NCBI RefSeq assembly: GCF_910588665.1
Contig: NZ_CAJUPR010000003.1
Location: 178,812-242,811 of the forward strand
Direction: 5' to 3'
DNA length: 64,000 nucleotides
Source: an uncultured Brachyspira sp.
GTDB lineage: Bacteria > Spirochaetota > Brachyspiria > Brachyspirales > Brachyspiraceae
The position numbers and the translations under genes are program-made. The notes under the pieces are model-generated. The model had not been told where the DNA came from. It searched no databases and saw only the letters and a program-made list of their open reading frames with translations. Each line of letters opens with the position of its first letter. Position 1 is the first letter of the stretch. Below, one piece after another: positions 56,490 through 64,000 of the stretch.

Positions 56490-57554
56490 TTAACCTTCAA
56501 TATATTCTTTTATTTGCTTATTAGTTATAATATTCAAATCATTATTATTCAGATATTCTCTATACCAAACAGAAGTTTGCTTTAAAGCTTCTTCTGTATT
56601 AAATTTTTCATTCCAATTTAATTCTTTTCTTGCAAGAGAGGAATCCAATCTTAGCATATTCATTTCTTTTTTATCTGTATTTTGAATATTGATTTTATAA
56701 CTGCCTCTGCTAATATCATTTATAAAATATTTAGTTATATATTCAACTGTGAATTTATTTCCTTCATCTATAGGAGCAAAATTATAACTATCTGATATAT
56801 TATTTTTATTAATCAAATTATAAGCAAGCAATAAATATCCGTAAAGAACATCTAATACATACTGCCAAGGTCTTACACTATTCGGATTTCTTAATTCTAC
56901 AGGAATGTTTTTTTCTATAGATCTTATTATATCAGGGATTATTCTATTAGAAGAAAAATCCCCTCCGCCTATAACATTACCTGCTCTTGCACTTGCAACA
57001 GGTATATTATTCAGAAATGATTTTTTATAACTTTTTATAGATATTTCAGCACAAGCCTTAGAAGCAGAATAAGGATCATGTCCGCCTAATATATCTGTTT
57101 CTCTATATCCATAGCACCATTCCTTATTATCATACACTTTATCTGTTGTAATCATTACAGCACATTCCAAATTATCTAACTTTCTCATAGATTCCATCAA
57201 ATTTATAGTACCTATAACATTAGTTTCAAATGTATATACAGGGCTATCATAGCTATATATAACCAATGGCTGTGCAGCCAAATGAAAAATTATATTGGGA
57301 TTAATATTTTCAACAGTTTTTTTTATATTATTTAAATCTCTGATATCCAGTATATAAGAACTTAACTGATTATCCAAATTGAGTAAATTATACAAAGACA
57401 AATCATCAGCTTTTAATGATATTCCGCTTACATTAGCTCCTATTTCTAATAATAATTTTGACAACCAGCTTCCTTTAAACCCTGTATGTCCTGTTATTAA
57501 AATATTTTTTCCCTTAAATGAACCGGATATATTTTTTATTGCCAAATCTTCCAA
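56490..57554 (-). CDS. rfbG: CDP-glucose 4,6-dehydratase
   Basis: Extended SDR converting CDP-glucose to CDP-4-keto-6-deoxyglucose. NAD loop ITGHTGFKGSWL, ITTDKVYDN and YSASK are typical. It starts with TTG, with GGGAG 7 bp upstream, and overlaps the rfbF stop region by 19 bp. 354 residues. It works between RfbF and RfbH. Confidence 0.93.
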   Translation of the reverse strand: MEDLAIKNISGSFKGKNILITGHTGFKGSWLSKLLLEIGANVSGISLKADDLSLYNLLNLDNQLSSYILDIRDLNNIKKTVENINPNIIFHLAAQPLVIYSYDSPVYTFETNVIGTINLMESMRKLDNLECAVMITTDKVYDNKEWCYGYRETDILGGHDPYSASKACAEISIKSYKKSFLNNIPVASARAGNVIGGGDFSSNRIIPDIIRSIEKNIPVELRNPNSVRPWQYVLDVLYGYLLLAYNLINKNNISDSYNFAPIDEGNKFTVEYITKYFINDISRGSYKINIQNTDKKEMNMLRLDSSLARKELNWNEKFNTEEALKQTSVWYREYLNNNDLNIITNKQIKEYIEG

Positions 57555-58327
57555 GGAGCATCTCCCTTATACCAAATTTCCTCTAATATAGATTTATCTC
57601 TTTGCGTATCCATACATTGCCAAAAACCATTATGCTTAAATGCCACAAGTTCATTTTTTTCAGCTAATTTCTTCAAAGGCTCTTGCTCAAAAACTGTATA
57701 ATCATCTCCTAAATAGGAAAATATTCCTTTATTTAAAATAAAAAAGCCTCCGCTTATATAAGCATTATCACCTTTAGGTTTTTCTATAAAACTAGATACG
57801 GTATTATCTTCTTCTATTTTTAATACTCCAAATCTGGCAGGCGGATATACAGCCCCTATAGTAGCTATCTTTTTATGTTTTTTATGAAAATTAATCTCAT
57901 CATTTATATTAATATTTGATAATCCGTCACCATAAGTAAGACAAAAACTATCTTCATCTTTTAAATATTCATAAGCTCTTTTTAATCTTCCTGCTGTCAT
58001 ACTATTTTCACCTGTATCAACAAGTTCTATTACCCAATTTTCTTCATCTGAATGACATTTAGTTTTTTTTAATACCATAGAATTATCATTTTTAAAGTCT
58101 ATTTTAATATCATATAAATGTCTTCTATAGTTATCAAAAAATTCTTTTATCATATATCCTTTGTATCCTAAAAGTATTACAAAATCATTAATTCCATAAT
58201 AAGAATAATATTTCATTATATGCCATATAATAGGTCTTCCGCCTATTTCAACTAATGGTTTTGGTATTTTAATGGTTTCTTCTCCAAGTCTGGTACCATA
58301 ACCGCCTGCTAATATAACCAATTTCAT
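57536..58327 (-). CDS. rfbF: Glucose-1-phosphate cytidylyltransferase
   Basis: Makes CDP-glucose, the first step of the CDP-dideoxysugar pathway. The N-terminus MKLVILAGGYGTRLGEET is the nucleotide-binding loop, with KPLVEIGGRPIIWHIMKYYS after it. I start at the ATG at 58327 (263 residues, GGGTGG upstream). A longer in-frame reading from 58429 begins upstream of the operon promoter and is rejected. It is the first gene of a run that continues on the same strand to 45796. Confidence 0.94.
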   Translation of the reverse strand: MKLVILAGGYGTRLGEETIKIPKPLVEIGGRPIIWHIMKYYSYYGINDFVILLGYKGYMIKEFFDNYRRHLYDIKIDFKNDNSMVLKKTKCHSDEENWVIELVDTGENSMTAGRLKRAYEYLKDEDSFCLTYGDGLSNININDEINFHKKHKKIATIGAVYPPARFGVLKIEEDNTVSSFIEKPKGDNAYISGGFFILNKGIFSYLGDDYTVFEQEPLKKLAEKNELVAFKHNGFWQCMDTQRDKSILEEIWYKGDAPWKIWQ

Positions 58328-58394
58328 ATAGAACCACCCATTAACATAATTATAATTATCGGAACTTAATATCCAATTTCTACTAGTTTGAGGT

Positions 58395-58423
58395 ATTATA
58401 TATTTTAAAATTAAAAATATCAA
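58395..58423 (-). promoter_or_regulatory. Promoter of the deoxysugar operon
   Basis: Minus strand TTGATA (58418-58423), 17 bp, TATAAT (58395-58400), about 68 bp before rfbF. It likely drives the eleven-gene run rfbF to the SDR gene. Confidence 0.75.
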
Positions 58424-58561
58424 CTCCAAATAATAGTTTTTTTTATTAAAAAATAAACATATGATGATATTTTTTTATTATTATATTAATTTTTTTGTAT
58501 TTAATTACAAAAAATGCATTGTTAGATTCCAATAATTATAATTATATTAATTTAATGGCTT

Positions 58562-59785
58562 ATGAATCAAAAAGGAAGTTATTTTTCTATTATTGTACCT
58601 GTGTATAATACGGAAAAATCTTTAAAAAGATGTATAAATAGTGTTATCAATCAAACATTTTCTGATTTTGAAATTATAATAGTTGATGATTGTTCTAATG
58701 GAAATTGTAAAGAAATTACATATTCATATCAAGATAACAGAATAATATATATAAAACATGAAGAAAATAAGGGTACATTATCAGCAAGAAAAACAGGGAG
58801 TATAAATGCAAAAGGAAAATATATAACATATTTAGATTCAGATGATGAATTAGATTTACAGGCATTAGAAAAAGTATATAGTGAAGCAAAATATAAAAAT
58901 TATGATGTAATTCAATTCGCAGTAAAGGCTGTTTCATCAAATCCAAATAAAAAAGAGAGATTAAAAGAAGAAAAAAATATTTCTTGGTATCTTTCTACTA
59001 AAAGAAGTAATATCATAGATAATGATTATTTATTAAATGAAGTTATGGATGAAAAAATATCACATAATGTATGTGCAAAATTTTTTAAATCTTTTATAGT
59101 AAACAAAGCTGTCAGCTATATACCTGATACACATATAATATTTGCTGAAGATATGCTGCAATGTTTAATATTTTTTTATTTTGTTAAATCATATAAAGCC
59201 ATATATGATGAACTATATATATATTACTGCGATATAAGTTATAGTAATAAAAATACAGATTCTCTTACAAAAGATAGATTTAATAAAATGTGTATTGATT
59301 GTGAAAAATCATTGTATGAGTTCTATAATTTTTTAGTAAAAATGAATGATGAAATTTTATACAAATATGATTATATGAAATTGGCATATAATCAATATAA
59401 GTTTCTATCATATAAAATTAACAGCGATAATGAAGAATATATATATATATTAAATAAATATTTTAATGAAGATTTCTTAAAAGAATACAGCAGATATCAG
59501 CATCATTACAATTATTATTTGAAAACAGAAAAAAAATTAGAAAATATAAATAACAAACTGCTGCCGTATTTCTTTTCTATAATAATAGATGGGTTTTATA
59601 CAAGTATTAGGATATTAGGAATTAACATAAATATTAAAAATCATAAAAATTATACTCATCCTATAGTTATAACATTAAGTAATATATTAAGAGCTTTATT
59701 TTCTATACAATGTTCTAAACAAAATACTAGGATAAATATTTTAGGGTTTAATTTTATAATTAGGAAAACAAGGGCAATATTATGA
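58562..59785 (+). CDS. Family 2 glycosyltransferase
   Basis: A 407-residue GT-A enzyme: YFSIIVPVYNTEKSL, IIVDDCSNGNCKEI and the DxD-type TYLDSDDELDL. The C-terminal third contains two ILGININIKN/ILGFNFIIRK elements of the kind found at the ends of many proteins in this locus. It is divergent from rfbF and overlaps the next gene by 4 bp (ATGA), so the two are cotranslated. Confidence 0.87.
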   Translation: MNQKGSYFSIIVPVYNTEKSLKRCINSVINQTFSDFEIIIVDDCSNGNCKEITYSYQDNRIIYIKHEENKGTLSARKTGSINAKGKYITYLDSDDELDLQALEKVYSEAKYKNYDVIQFAVKAVSSNPNKKERLKEEKNISWYLSTKRSNIIDNDYLLNEVMDEKISHNVCAKFFKSFIVNKAVSYIPDTHIIFAEDMLQCLIFFYFVKSYKAIYDELYIYYCDISYSNKNTDSLTKDRFNKMCIDCEKSLYEFYNFLVKMNDEILYKYDYMKLAYNQYKFLSYKINSDNEEYIYILNKYFNEDFLKEYSRYQHHYNYYLKTEKKLENINNKLLPYFFSIIIDGFYTSIRILGININIKNHKNYTHPIVITLSNILRALFSIQCSKQNTRINILGFNFIIRKTRAIL

Positions 59786-60876
59786 TAAAAACTAATCCTT
59801 TAATATCAGTAATAATACCTGTTTATAATACAGAACAGTATTTAGAAAGATGCTTGGACAGTATTATTAATCAAACATTTAAATATATAGAAATCATAAT
59901 AGTTAATGACTGTTCTTCAGGCAATTGCGATGAAATATTTTATGAATATAAAAATAAATTTTCAGGCTTAAAATTAATAAAACATGATCATAATATGGGT
60001 TTATATAGAACCAGATTAACAGGCATTAAAAACGCCATAGGAAAATATATAATGCATGTTGATAGCGATGATTTTTTATGCAATAATATACTGTATCATA
60101 TATATAAATTAGTTCAAAAAAAAGATTATGATATCATATTCTATGATGTTATTTTAACAGACGGAAAAACAGAACTTCCATTTGATGATTGGTTTAAAAC
60201 ACCATTATATGCATTTCGCAGCAATGATTATATTATTGAGCATTTTATTAATGGTTTAAATCATACTATGTGGGGCAAGCTGTATAGAAGGGATATGATA
60301 ATTAAATGCTTATCAGAATTTCCTGATACAGAAAATATAACTTCCTATGAAGATTTAGTTCAGAATATAATAATATCAAAATTTGCTGTTAATTCATATT
60401 CCATACATAAGATAGGATATTGCTACAGAAAAAATATAAACGGAAACAGCTTAAAGAAGAGAATAGATGATAACTCTAAAAATAAACTGTTAGAAGAATT
60501 ATTAACAGTAATAAATATTTTACATAATTTCTTTATAAAATATAATTTCTATGAAAAATATAGTATTGAAATATCATTATTATTTAAATCTTTAATTATC
60601 AATTATTATAATTTATCTAATGAACATAATTATTATGACATCAAAGAAGAATATAAATTGGATTGTATTGATATTTTAAGCGATGAAATAAAAAAATATA
60701 TAATACACTATATTAATGATAATTTAATAAAAAAAAGAAAAAATCAATTTAAATTATTTTTTATAGGAATTCATACAAGAATAATAATAATATACTTATT
60801 AGGAATAAAAATTTCATTTAAAAGAAATAAAAAATATTCTTATTTATTAAATCAAATATCAGATGGATATAATTAG
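59782..60876 (+). CDS. Family 2 glycosyltransferase, paralogue of the preceding one
   Basis: A 364-residue GT-A enzyme: LISVIIPVYNTEQYLERCLD, IIVNDCSSGNCDEIF and HVDSDDFLCNN. The N-terminal domain is clearly related to that of the gene before it, suggesting tandem duplication. The C-terminus holds LLGIKISFKRNKK. Substrates unknown. The following gene starts 1 bp after its stop. Confidence 0.87.
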   Translation: MIKTNPLISVIIPVYNTEQYLERCLDSIINQTFKYIEIIIVNDCSSGNCDEIFYEYKNKFSGLKLIKHDHNMGLYRTRLTGIKNAIGKYIMHVDSDDFLCNNILYHIYKLVQKKDYDIIFYDVILTDGKTELPFDDWFKTPLYAFRSNDYIIEHFINGLNHTMWGKLYRRDMIIKCLSEFPDTENITSYEDLVQNIIISKFAVNSYSIHKIGYCYRKNINGNSLKKRIDDNSKNKLLEELLTVINILHNFFIKYNFYEKYSIEISLLFKSLIINYYNLSNEHNYYDIKEEYKLDCIDILSDEIKKYIIHYINDNLIKKRKNQFKLFFIGIHTRIIIIYLLGIKISFKRNKKYSYLLNQISDGYN

Positions 60877-60877
60877 T

Positions 60878-62127
60878 ATGGATATATTTAATATATACAA
60901 AGATGATATATATATAAAAATAAACTTTTTATTTTTTAAAATAACTATTAAAAATAATAAAAATATGATAAAAAAATTAGAAAAAGATATAAAATGCTTA
61001 AATAATAAAATAGAAAGCCTGAGGGATAAAAGTTCATTAATATTGAATGATTTGAGAAAATTGATTAAAGAAAAAAAATTACAAAATAGTCTAAAAATTA
61101 ATAATATTATTTTTTTAGATACAGACATAGAAATATCTAAATATATGACAAAATATTTTCCAAATTCTAAAATAATCAAAATAGATTTTCATTTTAATAT
61201 ATATAATAATACTGTAAATGACTTTATAGATATTTTATCATCTAATATAATAGTTGCATCATCTGAAAGTACTGTATTCAAATACTTATTTGATGATCAA
61301 ACAATAATAAATATATGGCATGCCTGCGGTGCTTTTAAAAAATTCGGAAAATATTCTAATTCTAAAATATATGAACTGTATTCCAGCAAAAACAATATTT
61401 AATAACATCATCTGAATATATAAAAAAATTTTATTCTGATTGTTTTGATATGCCAATACAAAATATATTAAGTCTTGGGCAAGTTAGAACAGATATTATA
61501 TTTGATAATAATTACATTAAAAAAGTTAAAAATATTTTCTTTAATAAATATCCTTTTTTAAAAGATAAAAAGATATATTTTTACTGCCCTACATTTAGAG
61601 AAAATAATAAGATGACATCATTCAGCAGTTTTAATATATATAGATTATCAAAAAAACTAAATAGTAATGAAATTTTTATATATAAATTACATCCTGCAAT
61701 TATCAATATTATAAATGACGCAGCAGGTAAAAACAATGCAAAAGAAATAACAAATCTAAAAGAAACTAACCATAATATAATAAATATGTCGCATAAAGAT
61801 ATTATAGAATTATTAATAATATCTGATGTTATTATAACAGACTACTCATCAGCATTTATGGAAAGGTTATTATTAAATAAACCTGTAGTTTTTGCCGCTG
61901 ATGATATAGATAAATATGAAAGAGGATTTTTTATAGATTACAGAAAAGATCTGCCTGGCGAAATAGTAGAAAGCGGAAAAGCAGAAGATATATTAAAGGC
62001 TTTAAGAAATGCATCAATAGATCATCCTAATTACAAAGTATTCAAAGAAAATCATTTGTCTGCCTGCGACGGACATAGTGCAGAAAGAATTGCTTATTTT
62101 ATAAAAAATATATATAATACAATATGA
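60878..62127 (+). pseudogene. CDP-glycerol glycerophosphotransferase-type gene, frameshifted
   Basis: The first part (60878-61402) has an N-terminal membrane-type module, a coiled coil and IWHACGAFKKFGKY, then stops at TAA 61400. The second part (open to 62127) continues in the -1 frame with ITSSEYIKKFY, LGQVRTD, YFYCPTFREN and TDYSSAFMERLLLNKP, the usual TagB/TagF-type end. Comparison with the intact paralogue at 63282 places the break at an A5 run (61388-61392); six A would restore one protein of about 416 residues. It could be a true pseudogene, an OFF state of a slippage switch, or a sequencing error. Confidence 0.85.
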
Positions 62128-62162
62128 ATATTTAAAAATATAATTATAAAAAGGATTTATAT

Positions 62163-63257
62163 ATGAAATTATTTAGTATAGAAAATAAAGATCTTTTTAC
62201 TGTTGTAACCATATTTTGGATAAAAATATCTGTAAAATCTAAAAAGTTAATGCAGCAAAAAATAAATAATTTGGAATTGAAAGAAAAAATGTATTTAAAT
62301 AATATTGAAAATCTAATATTAAAAGAATTGAAAATAAGAAATATTTTTATAGATGAAAAAATTAATAAACATTTAATACCATTTTATGAAAATAATATAG
62401 AAATATTAAAATATGATAATGAAAATGATATACTTTATCTAAATAAAGAGAATATAAATTTTATTACAGATACACATTATCCCTGGATGATAAGAGAAGT
62501 TTTATGCGACAATATTTATGAAATAGATAAAAGTTTATTTAAATATAATGAATATGTAGTTTTTGATATAGGCTGTAATAGAGGATATGCTACTTTATTT
62601 TTTGCCAGTAAAGATTATTGTAAAAGTATATATTCCTTTGAACTTATGGAACCTACTTATCAATATGCTGTTAAAAATGCAGAATTTAACCCAAATTTAA
62701 AAGACAAAATACATTTATATAATTACGGATTAGGAAACAAAAATGAAACTATAGAATGTTTATATTTTCCGCATAGAGACGGAATAAGTTCTATGAAACA
62801 AGATTTTATAACATACTATGACCCGAATGAATTAAATAATGCCAAAAAGATAAAATCTTCAATAAAAAAAGCTTCTGAAACAATAAAAGATATTATAACT
62901 AAAAATAATATAAAAGAAAAAATTATTATTAAGATAGATGTAGAAGGTGCAGAGTATGATATATTCAATTCTTTAATAGATGAATATCCTGAATTATTTG
63001 AACAAGTAGAAATTATTATAGGTGATTTTCATCTTGGCAGACAGGGTATCGATAAAAAATTACATAATTTCGGATTTATTGATATAGCACCGCCTAAAAA
63101 AATAAATAAAAAAACCAGCGAATTTTTATTTATAAAAGACCAGACCAGACCAGACCAGACCAGACCAGACCTAATATGCATAGATTACATATATATAAAT
63201 AATATAATATTAATTAATAAATTACAAGTTATGCCGCAATATACAATTGCTGCATAG
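62163..63257 (+). CDS. FkbM family methyltransferase with repeat tail
   Basis: A 364-residue protein. The N-terminal 30 residues (FTVVTIFWIKISVKSKK) match the start of the neighbouring CDP-glycerol-type genes rather than any methyltransferase, and a coiled coil follows. The FkbM SAM-dependent domain spans about 130-320 (FDIGCNRGYATLFF; IKIDVEGAEYDIF). The C-terminus reads DQTRP twice, then a tail like that of the radical SAM protein. Probably O-methylates a surface sugar. AAAAGGA lies upstream of the ATG. Confidence 0.85.
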   Translation: MKLFSIENKDLFTVVTIFWIKISVKSKKLMQQKINNLELKEKMYLNNIENLILKELKIRNIFIDEKINKHLIPFYENNIEILKYDNENDILYLNKENINFITDTHYPWMIREVLCDNIYEIDKSLFKYNEYVVFDIGCNRGYATLFFASKDYCKSIYSFELMEPTYQYAVKNAEFNPNLKDKIHLYNYGLGNKNETIECLYFPHRDGISSMKQDFITYYDPNELNNAKKIKSSIKKASETIKDIITKNNIKEKIIIKIDVEGAEYDIFNSLIDEYPELFEQVEIIIGDFHLGRQGIDKKLHNFGFIDIAPPKKINKKTSEFLFIKDQTRPDQTRPDLICIDYIYINNIILINKLQVMPQYTIAA

Positions 63258-63258
63258 C
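63136..63258 (+). repeat. 3' cassette, copy 3 (diverged)
   Basis: Contains AGAC plus (CAGAC)6 (63137-63171), then a tail region related to copies 1 and 2 (CTAATATGCA... AATAAATTACAA) and an imperfect hairpin ATGCCGCAAT/ATTGCTGCAT ending at the stop codon. It lies in the opposite orientation to copies 1 and 2 and lacks the WWIPIRKW part. Confidence 0.8.
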
Positions 63259-63281
63259 TTGTCAAAAGGGTACTTAATAAA

Positions 63282-64000
63282 ATGAAACTCTTTGAAATTA
63301 CTACTGATAGATGTTTTTATATAATTACAATATTCGGAATAAAAATATCTATAAAATCAAAAAAACTTTTAGAAGAAAAATTAAATGAAAAAGAATCAAA
63401 ATTATATGAAAAAGAATTAAAACTACATGAAATACAAAATAATGCAATTTCTAATATAAAAGAGAGCATATCTGAACTTCAAAAAGAAAATATGCTGAAA
63501 AAATATGATATATGTTTTTTACAGTTAGTACATAATTCTGATATGGATAATTTATACAAATATTTTCATGGATATAACTATAAAATAATTAGGTTTAAAA
63601 AAATTCCTGAATTATTTTCCGATCTTGGTTTAAAAAATTTTATTGCTATACTATCTTCTAAAATTGTAGTAATTAATATAGATACATATATCACAAATGA
63701 TCATTTATTTGAAGATCAAATTTTAATAAATTTATGGCATGCCTGCGGAGTATTTAAAAAAATTGGATTTGATAGAAATAATTTTCCTAATGATGTGAAA
63801 AAATATAGATCAGATTATTTTATAACCTCTGGAAATATTTGTAATAAAGCCTATTCTAAGAGTTTTAAAATAGATATTGATAAATTTATATCATTAGGAG
63901 TTTCAAGAACAGATAATTTATTTGATAAAAATTATATAAATAATATAAAAACAGAATTTTATAATAAAAATCCTGATTTAAAAAATAAAAAGATATATTT
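63282..64000 (+). CDS. CDP-glycerol glycerophosphotransferase-type enzyme, 3' end beyond window
   Basis: I read about 239 codons from the ATG at 63282 to the window edge without a stop. The N-terminus (MKLFEITTDRCFYIITIFGI) is a hydrophobic/basic module followed by a coiled coil (about 33-70). Then come LWHACGVFKKIG and ISLGVSRTDNLF, which mark the TagB/TagF-like transferase domain. It is an intact relative of the broken gene at 60878. By family it would move glycerol-phosphate or ribitol-phosphate from a CDP carrier; the real substrate here is unknown. Confidence 0.85.
   Translation, partial: MKLFEITTDRCFYIITIFGIKISIKSKKLLEEKLNEKESKLYEKELKLHEIQNNAISNIKESISELQKENMLKKYDICFLQLVHNSDMDNLYKYFHGYNYKIIRFKKIPELFSDLGLKNFIAILSSKIVVINIDTYITNDHLFEDQILINLWHACGVFKKIGFDRNNFPNDVKKYRSDYFITSGNICNKAYSKSFKIDIDKFISLGVSRTDNLFDKNYINNIKTEFYNKNPDLKNKKIY

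Noticed and set aside
58328..58429. N-terminal extension of rfbF by 34 residues
   Set aside because: It begins upstream of the TTGATA/TATAAT promoter, has no ribosome site and adds residues absent from the family.
61385..61402. Programmed -1 ribosomal frameshift at the A5 run
   Set aside because: The heptamer is C-AAA-AAC rather than a canonical X-XXY-YYZ slippery site and I see no strong downstream structure; a one-base deletion is simpler.

Overview
The window is very AT-rich and reads as chromosome of a spirochaete, most likely Brachyspira. The grounds are strong A/T third-position bias, TTG/GTG/ATG starts behind GGAG-type ribosome sites, a chemotaxis operon, type III glutamine synthetase, and a lipo-oligosaccharide locus whose proteins carry DQTRP- and WWIPIRKW-type tails. 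The genus is an inference; no rRNA or tRNA is present to test it.

From 1 to about 15 kb it is mostly housekeeping: truncated murE, glgA, a YajQ protein, lexA behind a strong promoter and a 9-bp tandem array, an M24 peptidase, truB, three lipoproteins, tsaD, gpsA, a DUF1385 membrane protein and glnN. From 15.1 to 23.1 kb one minus-strand operon encodes a chemotaxis system in the order MCP-like protein, STAS protein, cheY, cheA, cheW, cheR, cheD, cheB, with a clear promoter and terminator.

From 23.2 to 31.7 kb lie nadE, a flavoprotein and two cyclic-nucleotide-domain proteins. A pair of inverted 139-bp repeats brackets the flavoprotein and the two cyclic-nucleotide-domain genes, and one copy abuts a broken ankyrin gene. 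A flippase-like protein and a GldG-like protein follow. From 31.7 to 45.6 kb come dxr, proS, an acetyltransferase, a five-gene minus-strand set (TPR-like protein, GlmU-like protein, exported protein, DUF2225 protein, LptF/LptG permease) and a one-carbon cluster (metF, metH and a separate MetH reactivation domain).

From 45.8 kb to the end is a surface-polysaccharide locus in two divergent halves. The minus half starts at a good promoter near 58.4 kb and builds a CDP-linked deoxysugar (rfbF, rfbG, rfbH). It adds an unusual set: an HMGL-type aldolase, a thiamine-diphosphate enzyme, a sugar methyltransferase, an epimerase/reductase, two glycosyltransferases, a radical SAM enzyme and a short-chain dehydrogenase. 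The plus half has two glycosyltransferases, a frameshifted CDP-glycerol-type transferase, an FkbM methyltransferase and a second, intact but window-truncated CDP-glycerol-type transferase.

The most unusual signal is in this locus. Simple sequence repeats lie inside coding sequence: a G9 tract and pentanucleotide arrays CAGAC and AGAGC. The arrays sit at the 3' ends of unrelated genes inside a duplicated 3' cassette. Each pentamer encodes the same five-residue peptide in all three frames, so slippage would leave the repeat peptide unchanged while swapping the C-terminal tail.
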